Of a stretch of DNA of 40,511 nt, positions 24,503 to 30,933 are shown piece after piece. Positions within the stretch are counted from its first letter, which is position 1; each line of letters begins with the position of its first letter. Where the stretch lies: the IMG/VR virus record IMGVR_UViG_3300000116_000056, positions 1 to 40,511 of that record; one strand, written 5' to 3'. A model generated the notes under the pieces. That model was not told the origin of the DNA, searched no databases, and was given only the letters and a program-made list of their open reading frames with translations. A program made the position numbers and the translations under genes. This DNA is from a virus.

Positions 24503-25222
24503 CTACCCGAAAAAAGACGCTAGTCCCTCCAGGGTTACCGTAGAAGTCACATTAGTATTGGGATTGACAACTTCAACATCATGCATCAGTTTAGGCATGG
24601 TTTCAAAGAACTTTTGTACCATCTGAAACTGTTCCGAAGTCAGTTGCTCAAGAAACTCAATCTTTTCTTGCTTGCTAGAATCAGAACCAGGATAGACTTG
24701 ATTTTCATCATAAATGTTATCAATACAATCAGATGCAAGGTCAAATACTTGAGTGATCTCGTCTCGCTCATCATCACCAGTAATATTCATCTTGACAAAG
24801 GTATCCAAGGAAGGATACTTCATCACCATACCCATATTATCAGATAGTTTGATAGTCTTATCGTGCTCATCATCTTCTGAGATTTCAATTGCAGCAAGAT
24901 TGATTTCAACTGTTACCTCAGTTTCACCATCGTCAGGTGCAGTTAGAATAACTTTAGACGATTCACCAACAGACTTAGAACGAATCTTCAAGAAAATATA
25001 TTCAATGTCAAAGGTTGGCAGAGAATCAATAGGAACTGTGATATTAGTACAGTCTTTGATGATCTGTTTGATAGTTTCAATTGTACTATTTTCATCAGAT
25101 GTTTCCATTGCCATCAATAAGAGTTTCTCTTCTTTGACAAGAAATGGTCTAAACTTTATGTTTTTACCAGTCGAAGGAAGTTTCAAAGAATACTGCGGGG
25201 CAGCAATTTTTGGTAATGCCAT
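24503..25222 (-). CDS. Baseplate hub assembly protein gp26-like
   Basis: 239 residues. The opening LPKIAAPQYSLKLPSTGKNIKFRPFLVKEEKLLLMA matches the T4-like baseplate family (LPxxGxxxxFRPFLVKEEKxLLMA, written in parts). It continues with IKQIIKDCT, FDIEYIFLKIRSKSVGE and a central acidic part. The C-terminus is EQLTSEQFQMVQKFFETMPKL, then VTLEGLASFFG. In T4, gp26 helps to assemble the central hub. Related proteins in other myoviruses act as tail-tape chaperones. It has its own late promoter (25245-25252) and starts the transcript of the chaperone, two giant proteins and the hub protein. The last codons contain a -1 slippery sequence. The gp26 call rests on the N-terminal motif and gene order. 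Confidence 0.8.
   Translation of the reverse strand: MALPKIAAPQYSLKLPSTGKNIKFRPFLVKEEKLLLMAMETSDENSTIETIKQIIKDCTNITVPIDSLPTFDIEYIFLKIRSKSVGESSKVILTAPDDGETEVTVEINLAAIEISEDDEHDKTIKLSDNMGMVMKYPSLDTFVKMNITGDDERDEITQVFDLASDCIDNIYDENQVYPGSDSSKQEKIEFLEQLTSEQFQMVQKFFETMPKLMHDVEVVNPNTNVTSTVTLEGLASFFG
24509..24530 (-). promoter_or_regulatory. Probable programmed -1 ribosomal frameshift site
   Basis: On the minus strand, the heptamer T TTT TTC (24515-24509) is in the zero frame of gp26, three codons before its stop. A Shine-Dalgarno-like GGAGG (24530-24526) lies exactly 10 bases upstream, the spacing known to stimulate -1 shifting in bacterial dnaX. A -1 shift reads CGG GTA GCG ATG and enters the 60-residue frame directly. 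An AT-rich 8-bp hairpin begins 15 bases downstream. That is further than usual, so it may not matter. Confidence 0.75.
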
Positions 25223-25244
25223 AGTGTAATCAATTCAGTAATTG

Positions 25245-25252
25245 TATTTAGT
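25245..25252 (-). promoter_or_regulatory. T4-type late promoter -10 box (ACTAAATA)
   Basis: ACTAAATA on the minus strand, 22 bases upstream of the gp26 ATG and exactly 20 bases downstream of the second copy of the 31-base hairpin element. It probably drives the block from gp26 to the gp27-like gene. Confidence 0.65.
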
Positions 25253-25272
25253 AAAAATCTATAGGGGTCAAA

Positions 25273-25303
25273 TTTTTGGCGGAGTTTTTTTCCGCCCTTT
25301 TTT
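25273..25303. repeat. 31-base hairpin element, copy 2
   Basis: Identical over 31 bases to 14892-14922 (arms GGCGGA/TCCGCC, T-rich loop and flanking T runs on the plus strand). It again starts 18 bases after the stop of the upstream gene and lies 20 bases before a late box. A second short hairpin (CTTTTTT...AAAAAAG on the minus strand) adjoins it here. Confidence 0.8.
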
Positions 25304-25321
25304 GGAATAAAAAAGTGAATT

Positions 25322-26179
25322 TCAATCTCGGTTTTGTTTCTTTCTGTTCCTTCTATTCCTCTTAGACTTATTAGATCTAGGTCCTTTGTTTTTATTGTTT
25401 GTCTTACGTTGAGAACGCACTCGATCTTTTGCGTTTTTATTCTTGCGATTTGATCCTCCAAATTTAGGATCAGCATAGAATCTATAGCGTTCATATGCGA
25501 AGGTAACATCCAGTGTTACTAGTTCACCAGGGTTGTTAGTGAACTGTAAGGTCCCAACAGATTTAGGAAACACGTTATACATGTGCCACATACCTACAAC
25601 TCTGTTGTACTTAGGCCATGATCTATTTTTACCACCTGCATTCTCGTATACTTTGTAGTCTGCAGGAATAATATCTCTATTACTGCCACGTTCATACTTA
25701 TAGATGAAAAATAATGGAGCAACATACTCATTATAATAATCAACATACTGGTTAGCATCGTTTGCCATGATGGTCATCCATCTTTCAAACACTAGTAGAT
25801 TGACGTATGATCTAGGAATCAAAAACTGTACATTCATCTCAGAGAATGTACTACCAGTTGCATAACTAATCTCAGATCCGACTGCTCGGTATGAACCAGT
25901 CGTAACTTGTTTTGTTGGTGTATTGACTTCGTTTGCATACAGAGAAAAAATTCTCATGTGGTCAACATATTTTTGTTTGAATAAACCAGTATGCAGTCCT
26001 CCTTGACCAAGACCACCTGATAGTGCTCTAGGATAGGTCATTTGAAAATGCCAAAGTTGTGAAGTAGATACTCCATACTTCTCAGGTCCCATAACATGGG
26101 ACATAAAGTTCTGTAGAGACCCACCAAGTGTAGACTCTGCTGCTTCAGCTGATGATCTAAATCGATTTATCTGTGGCAT
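25322..26179 (-). CDS. Tail-tube-type protein (gp19/gp54 family), probable tube initiator, with basic tail
   Basis: 285 residues. Residues 70-235 have the tail-tube outline: VDHMRIFSLYANEVNTP, TFSEMNVQFLIPRSY, FERWMTIMANDAN, then the diagnostic late part NVFPKSVGTLQF...ELVTLDVTFAYERYRF, like the (F/Y)PxSIxxxxxxxx...VTFxYxxY end of gp19-type tube proteins. In T4 the relatives are gp19 (tube) and gp54 (baseplate tube initiator). The location among baseplate genes favours gp54. Residues 243-285 are a basic tail with about 20 K/R in 43 residues, not expected in gp19. It overlaps the gp4 stop by one base and is followed by the hairpin element. Whether it is gp54 or another tube-ring protein needs structure comparison. 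Confidence 0.65.
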   Translation of the reverse strand: MPQINRFRSSAEAAESTLGGSLQNFMSHVMGPEKYGVSTSQLWHFQMTYPRALSGGLGQGGLHTGLFKQKYVDHMRIFSLYANEVNTPTKQVTTGSYRAVGSEISYATGSTFSEMNVQFLIPRSYVNLLVFERWMTIMANDANQYVDYYNEYVAPLFFIYKYERGSNRDIIPADYKVYENAGGKNRSWPKYNRVVGMWHMYNVFPKSVGTLQFTNNPGELVTLDVTFAYERYRFYADPKFGGSNRKNKNAKDRVRSQRKTNNKNKGPRSNKSKRNRRNRKKQNRD

Positions 26180-26601
26180 TAGACTTTGAGCTCCTTCTCA
26201 GTTATCAACATAAACTCCATGGAATTGTCATTACAAAATTCTCGTGCTGCTTTCCACTTTGCTTGATTGACAGCGTAAGTTACAACTTCATTGATATATC
26301 TTTTGGTGTGTCGTTTTTGTGTCTTAGGTTCTTGCGTTTGATAAAACGGTTTTACCTCAACCACATACTTACCACGTCCTTTTATTTTCACATAAAAATC
26401 TGGAAAATATCTATGCTTCCTTCCATCAGCAGGTGATGTATATGGAATAAAAAACTCTTCACTGCCCCATTCTAGGACTGATGGTGTCATATCACACCAT
26501 TTCATAAACTTATATTCCCAAGATGATCTATAAACAATGTTTGTTGTATCACCCTTATACTTCATTGGAAAAGACGGGCGGTACTTTCCCTGGTATCTCA
26601 T
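26179..26601 (-). CDS. Head completion protein gp4-like (nuclease-like fold)
   Basis: 140 residues from the ATG at 26601 (MRYQGKYRPSFPMKYKGD). A start at 26616 would leave almost no leader after the predicted late start point. The sequence NIVYRSSWEYKFMKWCD, YTSPADGRKHRYFPDFYVKI and YVVEVKP is the conserved core of the T4 gp4/gp50 head completion family. It resembles PD-(D/E)XK-type endonuclease folds (Asp in the RYFPDF segment, then E-V-K). The protein acts at the portal vertex before tail joining. A late-type box (26627-26634) precedes it. The next gene overlaps its stop (TAATG). Confidence 0.85.
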   Translation of the reverse strand: MRYQGKYRPSFPMKYKGDTTNIVYRSSWEYKFMKWCDMTPSVLEWGSEEFFIPYTSPADGRKHRYFPDFYVKIKGRGKYVVEVKPFYQTQEPKTQKRHTKRYINEVVTYAVNQAKWKAAREFCNDNSMEFMLITEKELKV

Positions 26602-26602
26602 C

Positions 26603-26610
26603 ACTAAATA
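26603..26610 (+). promoter_or_regulatory. T4-type late promoter -10 box (ACTAAATA), plus strand
   Basis: ACTAAATA on the plus strand, 31 bases before the gp48-like ATG at 26642. It is the only plus-strand late box I see and fits the start of the plus-strand operon gp48-gp53-small gene. It lies just upstream of the gp4 start and faces the minus-strand box at 26627-26634. Confidence 0.65.
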
Positions 26611-26626
26611 GTACATAGACTGAAAG

Positions 26627-26634
26627 TATTTAGG
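26627..26634 (-). promoter_or_regulatory. T4-type late promoter -10 box (CCTAAATA), minus strand
   Basis: CCTAAATA on the minus strand, 25 bases upstream of the gp4 ATG at 26601. It faces the plus-strand box at 26603-26610 with only 16 bases between them, so the two transcripts would begin within a few bases of each other. Confidence 0.6.
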
Positions 26635-26641
26635 TTCTCAC

Positions 26642-27601
26642 ATGGCTAATCTAATATATCCTGTTGGCGTGCCTGTGCCTGGTGACTTTGATGATTACCA
26701 TGAAGATGGACCTACTGGTGCCGTCGATTACTTGAGGATTCGTAGATTTCGTGATAAGAAAGCAACCAATGCTAAGAACAAAGGTTTCTTTTACAACAGG
26801 GCAGGTGGTTATCAGGGAGGAAGAAAAAATAATGGAACTATTTGTTTCTTAGCATGTCCTCCTGACATCAAAACAAATTATATAACTAAGTATAGTGAGG
26901 TCAAGTTTGGTGCTGTTGGAATGGCTGCAGGTGGCATATTAGCAGAGGGTTCTGCCTTGACTACTGAGAGTGCTACAGCAACGTTACAAGAAATGGCAGG
27001 AGGACTAGTACCTTCGACTACACTAGATGCAATCGCAAAGCTCACTTCGGGTTTAGGCAATCAAGTTGGTTCATCCTCTGGTGCAACGGCAAGTGATTTA
27101 CTTGCAGTATCCCAAGGTAAAATCTTCAACCCATATGAAGAGAATATATTTCAAGGTATGGCATTTAGATCGCATACATTCTCATTCAAAATGGTAGCAC
27201 GAAGTGAAGCAGAGTCTGCCATCATCGGTCAGATTGTTTCATACCTAAAGGCAGGTTCATTAGCATCATTCAATCCGCAAGATGAGACATCTGGTGGTGG
27301 TTCTGCACTCCTCGGTGAAACTGATATTGAGGGACGTTATTTACATGTTCCTGATAAATTTGAACTTTCATTCAGAAGATTACTATCAAATGGTTCAGAA
27401 CTATCTGAGATACCTCACTATAAATTTGCACCATGCGTTTTAGAAAGTGTAGCAGTTAGTTATACACCTGATGGTCAGTATGTAGCATTGAAACATGCTG
27501 ATAATGAGGTAAATAAACTACACGTACCTGCTATCGCAATCAATTTGAACTTCAAAGAAGTTCAATACATCACAAAAGAAATGGCACTTCAAGGATTCTG
27601 A
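26642..27601 (+). CDS. Baseplate tail-tube cap protein gp48-like
   Basis: 319 residues. The N-terminus is MANLIYPVGVPVPGDFDDYH with a basic segment after it. A Gly/Ala/Ser-rich insert lies at about 95-160. The conserved C-terminal half has FRSHTFSFKMVARSEAE, IVSYLKAGSLASF, YLHVPDKFELSFRR and KFAPCVLESVAVSYTPDGQ, ending NLNFKEVQYITKEMAL. This is the gp48 pattern of T4-like phages (T4 gp48 is about 360 residues). gp48 sits on the baseplate hub and, with gp54, starts tail-tube growth. It is the first gene of the plus-strand unit and ends one base before gp53 starts. The plus-strand late box at 26603-26610 precedes it. Confidence 0.8.
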   Translation: MANLIYPVGVPVPGDFDDYHEDGPTGAVDYLRIRRFRDKKATNAKNKGFFYNRAGGYQGGRKNNGTICFLACPPDIKTNYITKYSEVKFGAVGMAAGGILAEGSALTTESATATLQEMAGGLVPSTTLDAIAKLTSGLGNQVGSSSGATASDLLAVSQGKIFNPYEENIFQGMAFRSHTFSFKMVARSEAESAIIGQIVSYLKAGSLASFNPQDETSGGGSALLGETDIEGRYLHVPDKFELSFRRLLSNGSELSEIPHYKFAPCVLESVAVSYTPDGQYVALKHADNEVNKLHVPAIAINLNFKEVQYITKEMALQGF

Positions 27602-27602
27602 T

Positions 27603-28571
27603 ATGGCAAACTTCTTCGACTACATACCAGACGTTTACTATGGTGTAGAAGTATCCAAGAACTACTTGGAAGAATCTTCTATGGAATATGTACTAGGGAA
27701 GAACTTCTTCCGTAGTGCAAGAATACGTGATGACTTTGAGCAGTATGCGACTCTATTCAAACCATACTATATTCAACCAGGTATGAGACCAGACATGGTT
27801 TCTTATGAAGTGTATGGTGATCCAGAACTAGACTGGATACTTCTAATCATCAATGATATCTTTGATGCCTATACAATGTGGCCTAAAGAACCTGTAGAAC
27901 TGACAAATTATGTCACTGAGATATATGGTGAAGGCAATGAGGTTGCTACACATCACTGGGAGACCAGAGAAGTAAAAGAAGGGGGTGAAATCATCCAACG
28001 TGGTGGTCTGACAGTAATGCCTAATTATACTGCAGTCAATTACATAACTGGTGAAGCAATCACAACACCAGCATATGAAATTACAAACTATGAGTATGAA
28101 GAAGATCTAAACGAAAAGAAAAGATTTATCTACATCATGGATCCAAATATCATTAGTCAGTTTGTTTCTGAATTTGAATCACTATGTGACTATGATGATA
28201 ATGAAGACCTTGAGGATGATGGAGCACCACTTACCGAGATCCTTGAGGTAGGTAAGTATCTGTCATCACAAAGTGGCGTTGCAATCTATCCAGTCTTTGG
28301 TAAATATAAAAACTTTGTTGCTGCTGCACAATCCATTAGAGCATCACTAGAACCTCAGCAAGTTACTACTTCTAATGGTGGTATAGCATCTCAAAGTAGT
28401 GTCACAGGTAGGTCTACAGGTTATACGACCACGACTACTACTACCACGACAACTACAAGCAGCAGCACTAGTAGTTCTTCTAGTAGTTCTAGCAGCAGTT
28501 CTTCTAGTAGTTCTAGCAGCAGTTCTTCTAGTAGTAGTTCTTCTTCTGGTGGTGGTTATGGAGGATACTAA
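27603..28571 (+). CDS. Baseplate wedge protein gp53 with Ser/Thr homopolymer tail
   Basis: 322 residues. Residues 1-120 match gp53: NFFDYIPDVYYGVEVSKNY, FFRSARIRDDF, then YYIQPGMRPDMVSYEVYGDPELDWILLIIND (in parts), the typical xxRPExVAxxxYGxPxLYWxLLxxND core. The middle (150-250) has the KKRFIYIMDPN segment common to longer gp53 forms. Residues 275-315 are 41 consecutive Ser or Thr (eleven Thr, then almost only Ser), ending GGGYGGY. T4 gp53 is about 196 residues and lacks this tail. gp53 ties the six baseplate wedges together. The tail is encoded by 24-base DNA repeats (28473 onward), so its length may vary. The last 14 bases overlap the next small gene. Confidence 0.85.
   Translation: MANFFDYIPDVYYGVEVSKNYLEESSMEYVLGKNFFRSARIRDDFEQYATLFKPYYIQPGMRPDMVSYEVYGDPELDWILLIINDIFDAYTMWPKEPVELTNYVTEIYGEGNEVATHHWETREVKEGGEIIQRGGLTVMPNYTAVNYITGEAITTPAYEITNYEYEEDLNEKKRFIYIMDPNIISQFVSEFESLCDYDDNEDLEDDGAPLTEILEVGKYLSSQSGVAIYPVFGKYKNFVAAAQSIRASLEPQQVTTSNGGIASQSSVTGRSTGYTTTTTTTTTTTSSSTSSSSSSSSSSSSSSSSSSSSSSSSSSGGGYGGY
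28473..28535. repeat. 24-base minisatellite coding the gp53 serine tail
   Basis: Two perfect adjacent 24-base units (28473-28496 and 28497-28520) and a partial third mix AGT, AGC, TCT and TCA-like serine codons in a fixed order. A preceding ACC/ACT/ACA/ACG run codes the threonines. A structure like this is prone to copy-number change by slippage. Confidence 0.85.
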
Positions 28572-28758
28572 TCCCGAAGATTCAATACTTATAGAAACAA
28601 GCAAAGACGGACTTGCACTAATGTACAAATCCGTCTGTTTTCACTTGGAAAAGTGGCCTGGTAATGAATTGAATCCTTATGAGCAGATAGATCTGGCTCA
28701 GTTGAAAGATAATTTACTTCGTATTATGTTAGAACAACAATTTAGAAATCAAATATAA
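28558..28758 (+). CDS. Small hypothetical protein after gp53, 66 aa
   Basis: 66 residues starting MEDTNPEDSILIETSKDG inside the last codons of gp53, in another frame. An acidic N-terminus is followed by LALMYKSVCFHLEKWPGN and a C-terminal helix LAQLKDNLLRIMLEQQ. No membrane segment or known motif is recognised. The 14-base overlap suggests coupled translation with gp53. Its end overlaps the end of the convergent His-rich gene by 17 bases. It may be a structural or assembly accessory, judged only from position. Confidence 0.65.
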   Translation: MEDTNPEDSILIETSKDGLALMYKSVCFHLEKWPGNELNPYEQIDLAQLKDNLLRIMLEQQFRNQI

Positions 28759-28981
28759 TTGATGGGGCAAAGTAATCCCGACGACGAAGTTGTCGTCCAT
28801 GTCCCCAATTAGTATGTCCATGACAGTGACGTATGTTACGTCTTAGATGATCGTGGCAGGTGAAATATCTTTCTACATTATTGTAGTGATGATGGTGATT
28901 ACGATGCTTGTGTGCTTGATGTGCTTGCACAGGTGCTGCAAAGAAAGCAGCACCTGCGATAAGAAGTAATACTTTCTTCAT
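28742..28981 (-). CDS. Small secreted histidine-rich protein
   Basis: 79 residues. A clear signal peptide (MKKVLLLIAGAAFFAAPVQA) ends in the A-x-A-like VQA, so the mature part starts near HQAHKHRN. The mature 59 residues contain 13 His (HHHH, CHDH, HCHGH, GHG) and two Cys. This looks like a periplasmic metal-binding or metal-buffering protein. The sequence does not prove the metal. It is encoded 3 bases after the gp32 stop with an AGAGGA ribosome-binding site, so it is probably co-expressed with replication genes. Its end overlaps the convergent gene from the plus strand by 17 bases. Family not recognised. Confidence 0.7.
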   Translation of the reverse strand: MKKVLLLIAGAAFFAAPVQAHQAHKHRNHHHHYNNVERYFTCHDHLRRNIRHCHGHTNWGHGRQLRRRDYFAPSIIFDF

Positions 28982-28984
28982 AAT

Positions 28985-29947
28985 TCAATCCTCTTCCGCC
29001 AGACGGGCGAAGTACGATAGTGTGTCGTCGGTGTCAGTAGTTGATGGTGCAACTGCTGTTGCCTTCTCTCGGAAAGTTGACACTTCTTCTGCCCAATTGG
29101 GTGCTTGGGTTTCAGCGGGTGTAGATGATCCGAATCGTTGTGCAGGAGATCCACCGAAGGATTGCTGCTCGTTCTCTTCAGTCTCTGCGTCAAATCGTGG
29201 ACGTGCTGGAGATGTAGAAAGTACACTAGCAAGACGCTGTTGAAGTTCTTCATAAGTCTTGAATGCACTAGGAGAAGTGAAGTCTGCCAATGCAAACTCT
29301 TGCTTCCAAACTTTCTCTAGATCATCATCACTGAGGTCACCAAGGGTGCTAGGATCAGAGAACTCAGACTTGTCATAGTTCCAGTAACCTTCGACCTGAC
29401 GGATCTTCAGTTTGAAGTCAGCACCTTTCCAGAGATCAAATGGATCGACTGGGGTCTCATCAGCAAACTGAGGTTGCATCGCTTCAACAATCTTGTCAAA
29501 GATCTTCTTACCAAACTTGTACAAGAAGACACGACCTTCGTTCTGAGGACGAGAGGGATCACTAACAACATAGATGTTAGCGTAGTAAGAGAGTTTACGC
29601 TTCTGCTTACGAGCAATTTCCTTGTCTGACTCTACGCCACTGTTCCACAGTTCACGGTTCAGTTCACCGACAGGATCTTTCTTACCAACAGTGGTAAGAC
29701 TGTTCTCGATGTACCAACCACCAGGTCCTTTGAATGCGTGGGACCACACTTTTGCAAAGGGCATATCCTCACCATCAGGTGCAGGGAGGAAACGGATAAC
29801 TGCATATGAGTTACCTGCCTTGTCCAGTTCAGGTTTCCAAAGGCGGTCGTCTGCACCGCTACCTTGAGGTTGATTGATCTTCTCAATCTCGGCAGTCAAC
29901 TTTGCAAAGTTGTTGCCACTGGACTTTTTCAGACTTGCGAAAGACAT
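28985..29947 (-). CDS. gp32: Single-stranded DNA-binding protein gp32
   Basis: 320 residues. The N-terminal basic region MSFASLKKSSG serves cooperative binding. The core matches T4 gp32: KPELDKAGNSYAVIRFLPAP, VWSHAFKGPGGWYIENS, KLSYYANIYVVSDPSRPQNEG, FLYKFGKKIFDKI and WKGADFKLKIRQVEGYWNYDKSEF. The C-terminal 100 residues are acidic and end FARLAEED, the tail that recruits other replication proteins. T4 gp32 holds zinc with one His and three Cys after WYIE. Here the whole protein has no cysteine, so the zinc site is absent. It coats single-stranded DNA in replication and recombination, next to its loader partner gp59. Confidence 0.95.
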   Translation of the reverse strand: MSFASLKKSSGNNFAKLTAEIEKINQPQGSGADDRLWKPELDKAGNSYAVIRFLPAPDGEDMPFAKVWSHAFKGPGGWYIENSLTTVGKKDPVGELNRELWNSGVESDKEIARKQKRKLSYYANIYVVSDPSRPQNEGRVFLYKFGKKIFDKIVEAMQPQFADETPVDPFDLWKGADFKLKIRQVEGYWNYDKSEFSDPSTLGDLSDDDLEKVWKQEFALADFTSPSAFKTYEELQQRLASVLSTSPARPRFDAETEENEQQSFGGSPAQRFGSSTPAETQAPNWAEEVSTFREKATAVAPSTTDTDDTLSYFARLAEED

Positions 29948-30001
29948 AAGATTTTCGTATTGAATGGATTGTGTTTGTGGTACTGGATGATCGTACCAAT
30001 A

Positions 30002-30337
30002 CTATGTATCGGTTTCCAGTTCTCGTTGTAGTGCATCGTTTAGGATAGCGAACATGCCATCCATGCACTCTGTTAGGTTAGCATACCCGAAGGCATTTGT
30101 CAAGGAATCGATCCTGACTTTCATGTCCTTTGCTTCCTCATCGGTCATGGAAGCAAGGACCAACCTAGTATAGAACACTTTCTGCTTTTCCACAAGCATC
30201 AGAGTGTCATTGATATGCTGTATTCTGCCATGCTTATCCATGTGTGGGAGTTCCGAACTCATGGCAGCAATACCTTTATAGGTTTCAAAGATATCTTGTA
30301 AGTTATCTTGTACTATTTCTGACTTGAAAAAACTCAT
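30002..30337 (-). CDS. DUF1825-like protein
   Basis: 111 residues, starting MSFFKSEIVQDNLQDIFETY, with an MDKHGRIQHIND segment and VEKQKVFYTRLVLAS. This is the layout of the cyanobacterial DUF1825 family (FFxSEIVQxExxxIFxxYQ, D-K-x-G-K/R). That family is small, helical and of unknown function. A phage copy between gp59 and gp32 suggests it was taken from a host and works during replication, but this is inference from position. The ATG overlaps the gp59 stop (ATGA). It is followed by a 64-base leader before gp32 in which I see no clear promoter. Confidence 0.7.
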   Translation of the reverse strand: MSFFKSEIVQDNLQDIFETYKGIAAMSSELPHMDKHGRIQHINDTLMLVEKQKVFYTRLVLASMTDEEAKDMKVRIDSLTNAFGYANLTECMDGMFAILNDALQRELETDT

Positions 30338-30933
30338 AGTTTTCTTTCTATAGTTTCAAGTATAACCTTTCTGTATTTGGAACACTCTATGTTTAGAAAA
30401 GGTATATACTTGATAATTTGCAGGCGAGTTTCTACCCACACTGGATCTGTAATTGTACTATCAAAATTTTTTACATAACCTAAGCAGTGCTCAAAGACTG
30501 CCATGGTTTCAAGGGAGATCTCGTTAGCGTAGAAGCTCTTTAGTAGGATAGGATGTCTACCAGGTTCTGTCCGAAACAATTTGTCAAAGTTATCTTCATA
30601 GGGTGCTTCGACTTCATCTAGTAGGTATTCAACATCCTGTTTGAATTTATATGTGAACGACTCTTGTTTGATCTTCCACTTTTTATATACATCATCGGAA
30701 AAATTCCGAACGTATCCACCAAAATCAGTAATGAAGTTAGACACAAGATACAAAAGCAACTCTTCCTTAGAATAACGAGTTGCTAGTTTCTTGAAAAAAT
30801 AAGAGTCTTTTCTTTTGAGAAAGGTTGTTTCCTTTGCTCTAGTTCTTCCGCCGTAGCGGAAGTAATCGTACTGTTCTCTGGTGAAGTGCTGCTTCAATGA
30901 AAGATACATTTGGTAGACTTCAAACCCATTCAC
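30334..30933 (-). CDS. gp59: gp59-like helicase loader
   Basis: 199 residues from a GTG at 30933 that overlaps the gp33 stop (GTGA). GFEVYQMYLSLKQHFTREQYDYFRY matches the T4 gp59 opening (VYKLYLMIKQHxxxxYDxxKY). RKDSYFFKKLATRYSKEELLLYLVSNF matches the RRDKYFFxKLxxKYxxxELxxxFISNL core (written in parts), and the C-terminus IIKYIPFLNIE keeps the helical second domain. gp59 binds fork DNA and gp32 and loads the gp41 helicase, coupling recombination to replication. The gene order gp33-gp59-(DUF1825)-gp32 parallels T4. The non-ATG start may lower expression relative to gp32. Confidence 0.9.
   Translation of the reverse strand: MNGFEVYQMYLSLKQHFTREQYDYFRYGGRTRAKETTFLKRKDSYFFKKLATRYSKEELLLYLVSNFITDFGGYVRNFSDDVYKKWKIKQESFTYKFKQDVEYLLDEVEAPYEDNFDKLFRTEPGRHPILLKSFYANEISLETMAVFEHCLGYVKNFDSTITDPVWVETRLQIIKYIPFLNIECSKYRKVILETIERKL

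Noticed and set aside
28420-28550. CRISPR-like short repeats
   Set aside because: The units are adjacent without spacers and are serine codons of gp53.
28347-28628. Minus-strand frame with Arg/Thr repeats (TTRRTT type)
   Set aside because: It reads the gp53 Ser/Thr repeat backwards. The plus-strand gp53 core is firmly recognised.
30076-30104. TTGACA on the minus strand inside the DUF1825-like gene upstream of gp32
   Set aside because: No acceptable -10 sequence at 16-18 bases. Counted as coding sequence only.
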